From CAYONM01 sp964405325 (GTDB taxonomy: Bacteria > Planctomycetota > UBA11346): DNA of 12,460 nucleotides. Shown piece by piece: positions 8,701 to 12,460 of this stretch. The stretch lies in assembly GCA_964405325.1 (NCBI GenBank), contig CAYONM010000114.1:1-12460 (forward strand), read 5' to 3'. Each line of letters begins with the position of its first letter. Within the stretch, counting starts at the first letter, position 1. The notes beneath the pieces were generated by a model. That model worked only from the letters and a program-made list of their open reading frames with translations, had not been told where the DNA came from and ran no database searches. The translations under genes and the position numbers were made by a program.

Positions 8701-8895
8701 GTGGAGTACGATCTGATCCTGCATCCTGGCCTCGTCGCACCACGTCTGGAGGTAGCTGGGACCACGGTTGACCTGGCAGATGACGGAGGTTGGAGCCACA
8801 CAATCGCGGTGGCGCAATTCCCGAGCGTGGTCGAAGCCCTGCTCTACGACGGCGACACTCTGATCGCCCGACGGGAGATCACCGTCCGTCGTTGA
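8701..8895 (+). CDS. Possible small protein, unrecognised
   Basis: A 64-residue reading frame begins at GTG 65 bases after the kinase stop. Its codons are strongly G/C-ending like those of the host genes, and the sequence alternates like a beta-sheet domain (LEVAGTTVDLADDGGW, TIAVAQFPSVVEALLYDGD), resembling a single Ig-like or glucodextranase-type module. No ribosome site precedes the GTG. The same frame is open without a usable start back to 8509, inside the kinase gene, and its codons from 8641 on also look host-like. The true start might therefore be a rare ATT (8644) or CTG, or this may be a decayed tail of a longer gene. The protein is too short to assign a function. Confidence 0.35.
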   Translation: MEYDLILHPGLVAPRLEVAGTTVDLADDGGWSHTIAVAQFPSVVEALLYDGDTLIARREITVRR

Positions 8896-9010
8896 GCTCT
8901 CGCTCGGGCCCCTCTCCCGGTGAACGCATGCCGCTATCAGGAACGTCGGCGCCATCTCCATCCCGGAATTTCGGACGTCGTTGTTTATGGGACTTTCCGC
9001 ACCCTTACAT

Positions 9011-9028
9011 CGAGGGGCAAGCCCCTCG
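9011..9028. terminator. Perfect GC-rich hairpin in the convergent intergenic region
   Basis: The arms CGAGGGGC (9011-9018) and GCCCCTCG (9021-9028) pair over 8 bases with a 2-base AA centre (7 pairs with a 4-base loop in practice). It lies downstream of the plus-strand genes ending at 8635 or 8895 and downstream of the minus-strand AraC gene. There is no T-run right after it, so it could be the first half of a two-hairpin terminator with the larger hairpin at 9038-9089. Confidence 0.4.
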
Positions 9029-9037
9029 GATCCCGAA

Positions 9038-9089
9038 GCTGAGCCCGCAAAAAACAACTTTTTCTACTCGAAGTTTTTGCGGGTTCAGC
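9038..9089. terminator. Long inverted repeat, probable bidirectional terminator
   Basis: The left arm GCTGAGCCCGCAAAAA (9038-9053) pairs with the right arm TTTTTGCGGGTTCAGC (9074-9089) over 16 positions with only one G-T wobble. A short inner CTT/AAG stem (9058-9060 with 9071-9073) extends it. The A-run and T-run flank GC-rich stems on both strands, as in bidirectional intrinsic terminators, and the site lies between converging genes. The T-run is inside the stem rather than after it, so the outer GCTGAG/TTCAGC pairs are unusual for a plain terminator. A small REP- or MITE-like element is the alternative. The rest of 8896-9115 holds no convincing gene. Confidence 0.5.
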
Positions 9090-9115
9090 ATCTACGGCGC
9101 CTCGAATTCTATCAG

Positions 9116-10009
9116 CTATTTACGGGACACAGCACTCGCTGACGCCGCCTGCTGCGCCGTGCGCCACTGTCCAGGCGTGCAGCCCTGGGCCGCCTTGAAG
9201 ATGCGAATGAAATAGGTACTGCTCGAAAAACCGGAGAGGGTGGCGACCCTGCCGATGTCATCGGCGTGGTCGCGCAGTAGGGGCATGGCCAGTTGCAGTT
9301 GATAGCGCTGCAGCAGCTGACTGTAGGAGCAATGGGCGAAGCGCGTCACCAGACGCGAGACATGCCCGACATGGATACCCAGGGCCTGGGCGACGGTGCT
9401 GCGGTCGGGGGCCAGCTGGGCATTGTCCTGCAACTGATGGCAGATGGCGAGAAAGGTGGCCCGGGCGCGGTCGGCGCCGGGGAGGGGGCGCAGGCACTCG
9501 CGGGTGACATCGTCGAGCAGGCAGCGCAGCAGCTGCAGGGCCCGGGTGTCGTCGCCGGCGGTGCCGCCGGCAAGCAATTGCTCCTGCAGGGCGCTGCGTG
9601 GCCCTGGCTGCAAACGAGCCAGCAAGGCGCCGGAGCGGCCGCGACGGCGGCGTCGCATGGCCAGCAGGCGGTAGTCGGGGGCGATGTTGAGCCGCAGACG
9701 CAGGCTGTCGGGGCTGTCGTCATCTGCCTGCACCCAGCAGCCGGGCATCCACAAAACGCCCTCTCCCGGCCGCAGCGCCAGCTGCTGCACCTGCCCATCG
9801 CGCATGCCGCAGACGCGGTAACGGCCCTGCAGGCAGCACATCATGAAAGGGGTGGCGGTCATGCTGGTGTCTTTCGTGCTATGATGCCAGGTGGTATCAG
9901 TGAAGCAGTGACAGCGCTGTAGCCAGTCCGTATCGCGTAGAAAACTGCAGTACTCGACAATATCAGCCGCGTCACAGGCGGTGAAGGTGGGAAGTATATC
10001 CCGGGTCAT
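9116..10009 (-). CDS. AraC-family transcriptional regulator
   Basis: Predicted 297-residue regulator. The N-terminal half (about 35-115) looks like a cupin sensing domain, including LALRPGEGVLWMPG at 77-90. The C-terminal 100 residues are the AraC DNA-binding domain with two helix-turn-helix units: about 203-223 (STVAQALGIHVGHVSRLVTRF in part) and about 251-273 (DIGRVATLSGFSSSTYFIRI), followed by the conserved GCTPGQWR. The frame extends 20 residues upstream of the chosen ATG at 10009, but that part is unlike the family and the ATG is preceded by AGGAT at a good distance. The gene is divergent from the sulfatase across 133 bases, a common layout for sugar- or sulfated-glycan-responsive regulators. 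Control of the sulfatase is inferred from position, and the ligand is unknown. Confidence 0.9.
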   Translation of the reverse strand: MTRDILPTFTACDAADIVEYCSFLRDTDWLQRCHCFTDTTWHHSTKDTSMTATPFMMCCLQGRYRVCGMRDGQVQQLALRPGEGVLWMPGCWVQADDDSPDSLRLRLNIAPDYRLLAMRRRRRGRSGALLARLQPGPRSALQEQLLAGGTAGDDTRALQLLRCLLDDVTRECLRPLPGADRARATFLAICHQLQDNAQLAPDRSTVAQALGIHVGHVSRLVTRFAHCSYSQLLQRYQLQLAMPLLRDHADDIGRVATLSGFSSSTYFIRIFKAAQGCTPGQWRTAQQAASASAVSRK

Positions 10010-10047
10010 AGGTGAGAATCCTATGATCAGGTGATGAAGTTGCAATT

Positions 10048-10067
10048 GCCGCCCGGAAGCCGGCGGC
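10048..10067. promoter_or_regulatory. Inverted repeat between araC-type gene and sulfatase
   Basis: GCCG-C-CCGG and CCGGCGGC form a near-perfect stem around AAG, 38 bases upstream of the AraC start. A second symmetrical block, CAGGGCAGCCCTG, lies at about 10093-10105 on the sulfatase side, with ACAGG(G)CA/TGCCTGT symmetry reaching about 10116. Either could be an operator for the regulator or act in the mRNA leader. No site consensus is known to me for this protein. Confidence 0.3.
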
Positions 10068-10142
10068 ATACCATGACACCCAGCAACATAACAGGGCAGC
10101 CCTGGTGCCTGTGGGTTTCCTCATGGGGAATGGAGAACAAAC

Positions 10143-11384
10143 ATGACCGACCACCGTCCCAACATCCTTCTCATCACCACGGATCAGCAGCGCTGGGATA
10201 CCTGCGGGCCCGACAAGCAACGTATCCTGCGCACCCCGCATCTGGATATGTTGGTGGCCGATGGCATGACCTTTAACCGGGCCTACGCCGATTGCCCGAT
10301 CTGCGTGCCCTCGCGCGTCGCCCTGATGACCGGTCAGACCTGCTTCCGGCATCAGATGGGGTTGAACCAGCGCACCTGCCGCTATTTTGATGAAGATGGC
10401 ACCCTGCCCACGGTCTTGCGCGCCGCCGGTTATCAGACAGCGGCGTTCGGTAAGGCGCACTTCGATCCCCAGTACAAGAGCCACGGCTTCGAGTGCTTCG
10501 AACCGCTCGATGAATACTATCGCTGGATCGCGCGTCATTATGGCCCTGAAGTGCAGCCGCGGCGCCACGGCCTGGGCGAGAACGAACCCTATCCGGTCAA
10601 GGCCAGCTGCCCGGAGAACCTCACCGTTACCTCCTGGATTACCGAGCGGGCCACTGACTGGTTGTCGTACCGCCGGGATCCCACCAAGCCTTGGTTCTGC
10701 TGGGTCAGTTATTCCAAGCCGCACGCGCCACTCGATCCGCCAGAGCCCTATTACTCCATGTATCAGCAGCATACGATCCCGGAACCCATGCGATCCGACT
10801 GGTCAGAGCGTGACGATGCACCTGAGGCGGTGCGCATGAAACGCCACGGTCATGGTGTCATCGATATGCATCCTGAGCACATCCGCGCCATGCGGGCCGC
10901 CTACTACGGCTGCATTTCCCAGATCGATCACGGCATCGGTCGCATCATGGGCGCCGTGCAGGATACTGGCCCGCACGAGTTGTATTCCTTCAAAGACAAC
11001 ACGCTGATCATCTTCGCTTCTGATCACGGCGACATGATGGGCGACCATGGCATGCTTTCCAAGGGCGAGATGTACGAGGGCTCGGCCCGCATCCCCTTCA
11101 TCGTGCGGGCGCCCTGCGACCGTGGTGAGCGGCATCGCGGTGAGCGCGTTAACGCCATCGCCACGATGGCCGATATCCTGCCGACAACAAATCCGGCTAA
11201 GCCGACCCCTGGGGCGGGCGAACCGGGGTCCCAAGTCGATCCCGCATTCAATCATCACTGGCAATTCGCGCCCCAGGGTCGGCTTGCCTCGGACGTTAGG
11301 TTTCACGACACTCCACAGAGAAGCCACACATGCAGATTTCCGAACATGAGCACAACTGGCTCATCAAAAATGGCGTGCAAATGA
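10143..11384 (+). CDS. Sulfatase (Cys-type), C-terminally truncated and fused in frame to an integron attC
   Basis: Type I formylglycine sulfatase, hydrolysing sulfate esters, possibly of polysaccharides. The start has GGAG at 10132-10135, seven bases before ATG. Motifs: NILLITTDQQR (8-18) with metal ligand Asp14; CVPSR (54-58), where Cys54 would be converted to formylglycine; GKAHF (103-107); SKPHAPLDPP (191-200); and FASDHGDMMGDHGM (291-304) with metal ligands Asp294 and His295, followed by Lys308. Conserved sequence runs to MADILPT at 342-348. The normal continuation (LLDLAG and a C-terminal subdomain of roughly 100-150 residues) is missing. Residues after 348 are translated from attC DNA and then the next gene, stopping at 11384, 55 bases inside the methyltransferase gene. 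There is no signal peptide. The catalytic core is intact, but loss of the C-terminal subdomain probably makes the product unstable or inactive; it could be called a pseudogene. Confidence 0.9.
   Translation: MTDHRPNILLITTDQQRWDTCGPDKQRILRTPHLDMLVADGMTFNRAYADCPICVPSRVALMTGQTCFRHQMGLNQRTCRYFDEDGTLPTVLRAAGYQTAAFGKAHFDPQYKSHGFECFEPLDEYYRWIARHYGPEVQPRRHGLGENEPYPVKASCPENLTVTSWITERATDWLSYRRDPTKPWFCWVSYSKPHAPLDPPEPYYSMYQQHTIPEPMRSDWSERDDAPEAVRMKRHGHGVIDMHPEHIRAMRAAYYGCISQIDHGIGRIMGAVQDTGPHELYSFKDNTLIIFASDHGDMMGDHGMLSKGEMYEGSARIPFIVRAPCDRGERHRGERVNAIATMADILPTTNPAKPTPGAGEPGSQVDPAFNHHWQFAPQGRLASDVRFHDTPQRSHTCRFPNMSTTGSSKMACK
11182..11301 (+). other. Integron attC recombination site 1 (about 120 bases)
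   Basis: The right half is canonical: R' box GTTAGGT (11295-11301) and the arm GTCGGCTTGCC (11278-11288) pairing with GGCTAAGCCGAC (11195-11206) with one unpaired T at 11198, the kind of extrahelical base typical of attC. Further in, CCCTGGGGCG (11207-11216) pairs perfectly with CGCCCCAGGG (11269-11278). The R'' box should read RYYYAAC, but here it is CGACAAC (11182-11188): only AAC and the base before it fit, and the left part is sulfatase coding sequence. The site is longer than the common 60-base form but within the known range. Confidence 0.85.
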
Positions 11385-11944
11385 TGAAAACGCTTGGCCT
11401 ATCAAATGGCAACTCCGTAGTCGACTTCGGATGCGGCGTTGGCAGATACACAATACCGCTCTCTCAGGCAGTTGGCAATACCGGCAGGGTCACTGCAATC
11501 GAACGCAACAAGGATGAGATCCAAACTCTCAATGAGAGAATTACCCAGTACCCAACTAAGGCCCCGATCGAATGCCTTCACACAGATGAGATATTCCCAG
11601 TCTCAATCAAACAGAAAACAGTGGATGCCCTTTTGGCATTTGATGTCCTCCAGTATGTCGATGATTGGCAAACTTTCTTCCAATCAGTCTGCCACATACT
11701 CAAACCATCTGGCATCATTCATATCTACCCAGCAGCAGTACCCCATCCAAATGCTGTAGATCTATACAATCTCAGCCAAGTATTGGCAGACTCTGGATTC
11801 TGCAAACACGCAGAATCCCAGCACATAATGATGCACAACAAACATATTGTAGTCGATATGATTCATACCTATCATTATTTTGAATCAAAAGTACCTAACA
11901 AGTCGCTTGAGCGGACGCGGCTTCGTCGCGCTACTCAGCTTTGA
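11330..11944 (+). CDS. Class I SAM-dependent methyltransferase, cassette-borne
   Basis: Predicted 204-residue small cytoplasmic methyltransferase. SAM-binding motif I is VDFGCGVGRY (31-40), the acidic ribose-binding residue is probably Glu58 (TAIER), the motif IV region is LLAFDVLQYVDDW (101-113), and LKPSGIIHIYP (124-134) is the post-I strand region typical of Methyltransf_11/25 families. The substrate is not predictable. AGAGAAG at 11317-11323 is the likely ribosome site, about seven bases before ATG. Residues 188-204 (VPNKSLERTRLRRATQL) are encoded by the attC site, which explains the basic tail. That tail type recurs in unrelated cassette genes because ORFs read into attC. The gene is AT-richer than the host genes, consistent with transfer. 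The truncated sulfatase frame overlaps its first 55 bases. Confidence 0.87.
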   Translation: MQISEHEHNWLIKNGVQMMKTLGLSNGNSVVDFGCGVGRYTIPLSQAVGNTGRVTAIERNKDEIQTLNERITQYPTKAPIECLHTDEIFPVSIKQKTVDALLAFDVLQYVDDWQTFFQSVCHILKPSGIIHIYPAAVPHPNAVDLYNLSQVLADSGFCKHAESQHIMMHNKHIVVDMIHTYHYFESKVPNKSLERTRLRRATQL

Positions 11945-11952
11945 CGTTAAAT
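11893..11952 (+). other. Integron attC recombination site 2 (60 bases, canonical)
   Basis: R'' ACCTAAC (11893-11899) and R' GTTAAAT (11946-11952) fit the RYYYAAC and GTTRRRY consensus exactly. The inner arms GCTTGAG (11905-11911) and CTCAGC (11934-11939) pair with one extrahelical T, and the centre (about 11912-11933) is an imperfect GC-rich hairpin. Length and symmetry match the classic 59-base element. It also encodes the last 17 residues of the methyltransferase and supplies the start codon of the next gene. Confidence 0.92.
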
Positions 11953-12460
11953 GCTAAAAGGAAACGCAGTACATAAACGCATAGTAAAATCATTATTGTC
12001 ATTGTGCATATTATTGTGTATTTCTAGCGTGGCATCAGCAAATGCTGGTGTTCCCATTATTTTTTTGGCTATGCCGACGCTTGGGTTGTCGATCCTCCCG
12101 ATCATTATCATTGAGGCAATGTTCCTGAGTAAAAAACTAGAGCTAACTACCTCCAGTGCATTTAAAACAACCACCATTTCTAATCCTGTCTCAACAATAG
12201 TCGGCATTCCATTAACTTGGCTATTGCTGGTACTGATTCAAATGCTTGCTGGAGGCGGCGGTGCTTTCGGGCTAGATACAACGCTAGGTAAGGTATTGTC
12301 TGTTACGTTGCAGGCTGCTTGGTTAATTCCATATGAAACCGATTTGCACTGTACAGCTCCGATGAACTGGGGCTCGATCTCAGCTCCAGCAGGCTGGGCT
12401 CAGGGGCGGGGCGCCGGCCAACGACATGGTGGCTGGCGGAGCTGGCTCAAGCCAAAGGGC
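11951..12460 (+). CDS. Cassette-encoded secreted or membrane protein, unknown function (partial, probably chimeric at 3' end)
   Basis: The frame is open from ATG 11951 to the window edge (170 codons). A signal peptide or anchor is clear: basic MLKGNAVHKRIVK, then the hydrophobic stretch SLLSLCILLCISSVASANA, with a plausible cleavage after about residue 30. Two more hydrophobic stretches follow at about 34-57 and 82-99, then a GGGG run at 101-104, so it is probably an inner-membrane protein. I know of no assigned function for this type. The ATG lies inside the R' box of attC2 and has no ribosome site upstream, which makes the exact start uncertain. From about codon 134 (12350) composition and character change to Gly/Trp/Arg-rich residues, so the last 36 codons probably do not belong to the original gene. 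Confidence 0.65.
   Translation, partial: MLKGNAVHKRIVKSLLSLCILLCISSVASANAGVPIIFLAMPTLGLSILPIIIIEAMFLSKKLELTTSSAFKTTTISNPVSTIVGIPLTWLLLVLIQMLAGGGGAFGLDTTLGKVLSVTLQAAWLIPYETDLHCTAPMNWGSISAPAGWAQGRGAGQRHGGWRSWLKPKG
12351..12460. other. GC-rich sequence of different origin at the window edge
   Basis: The last 100 bases are 69% GC by count, against 38% at 12001-12060 and 45% at 12301-12360. Frame 3 here reads SDELGLDLSSSRLGSG, then AGRRPTTWWLAELAQAKG, with codons that look more natural for a GC-rich gene than the frame continued from the cassette. This suggests a junction to host DNA or another mobile element near 12350. Too little is present to identify it. Confidence 0.4.

Larger units (their letters stand above)
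11186..12350 (+). mobile_element. Integron gene cassette array (two cassettes visible, no integrase)
   Basis: Two attC sites in the same orientation, each directly followed by a short low-GC gene, form a cassette array. The methyltransferase cassette runs from the cut in GTT at 11295/11296 to the next GTT at 11946. The second cassette starts there and leaves the recognisable part at about 12350. GC content falls to 38-45% in sampled rows, against 53-80% in the host genes. No integron integrase or attI site lies in the window, so whether this is the edge of a chromosomal integron or cassettes inserted at a secondary site cannot be decided here. Confidence 0.8.

Noticed and set aside
8987..9142. 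Small plus-strand frame through the double hairpin
   Set aside because: It is translated from the inverted repeats, overlaps the AraC gene end and has no ribosome site.
11182..12460. CRISPR or phage attachment interpretation of the repeated hairpins
   Set aside because: The two sites differ in length and central sequence and share only the R'/R'' boxes and stem layout, which is what attC sites do.
1..12460. tRNA, rRNA, riboswitch, integrase gene or attI
   Set aside because: I looked for these and saw nothing that supports any of them.

Overview
The window is a GC-rich bacterial chromosome segment (sampled 60-base rows run from about 53% to 80% GC) that changes abruptly near its right end into AT-richer integron cassettes (38-45% GC in sampled rows). 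Three features suggest a member of the Planctomycetota-Verrucomicrobiota-Chlamydiota group, perhaps Lentisphaerota or Kiritimatiellota: a very long Ser/Thr kinase laid out like chlamydial PknD (kinase, then beta-sandwich, then helical repeats), a PreP-type M16C peptidase, and a sulfatase divergent from an AraC regulator. This assignment is inference from gene content; no rRNA or marker gene is present.

Layout. Positions 1-175 hold the tail of an upstream reading frame I could not identify, possibly frameshifted, with a small hairpin. A FapA/DUF342 protein (322-2178, +) converges on a PreP/M16C metallopeptidase (2260-5058, -). The peptidase is divergent from the 1106-residue kinase (5315-8635, +), which carries about 200 extra residues inside its activation segment. 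After it come a possible small ORF (8701-8895, +) and a gene-free stretch of about 220 bases with two strong hairpins. An AraC-family regulator (9116-10009, -) is divergent from a Cys-type sulfatase (10143-11384, +); the AraC protein probably controls the sulfatase.

The most interesting part starts at about 11186. The sulfatase loses its C-terminal subdomain and runs straight into a 120-base integron recombination site (attC). Next come a cassette encoding a small class I SAM-dependent methyltransferase (11330-11944), a classic 60-base attC (11893-11952), and a second cassette encoding a secreted or membrane protein (from 11951). That last gene keeps its frame to the window edge, but at about 12350 it switches from AT-rich hydrophobic coding sequence to GC-rich sequence (69% GC over the last 100 bases), so a second junction is likely. 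No integrase or attI is visible. The window therefore seems to show an integron cassette array, or an integron-derived insertion, cutting into an ordinary sulfatase locus. The 5' part of attC1 is formed by the sulfatase itself.

The left-hand genes (fapA-like, peptidase, kinase) do not form an obvious operon: they alternate in strand, and each seems to be a single transcription unit.
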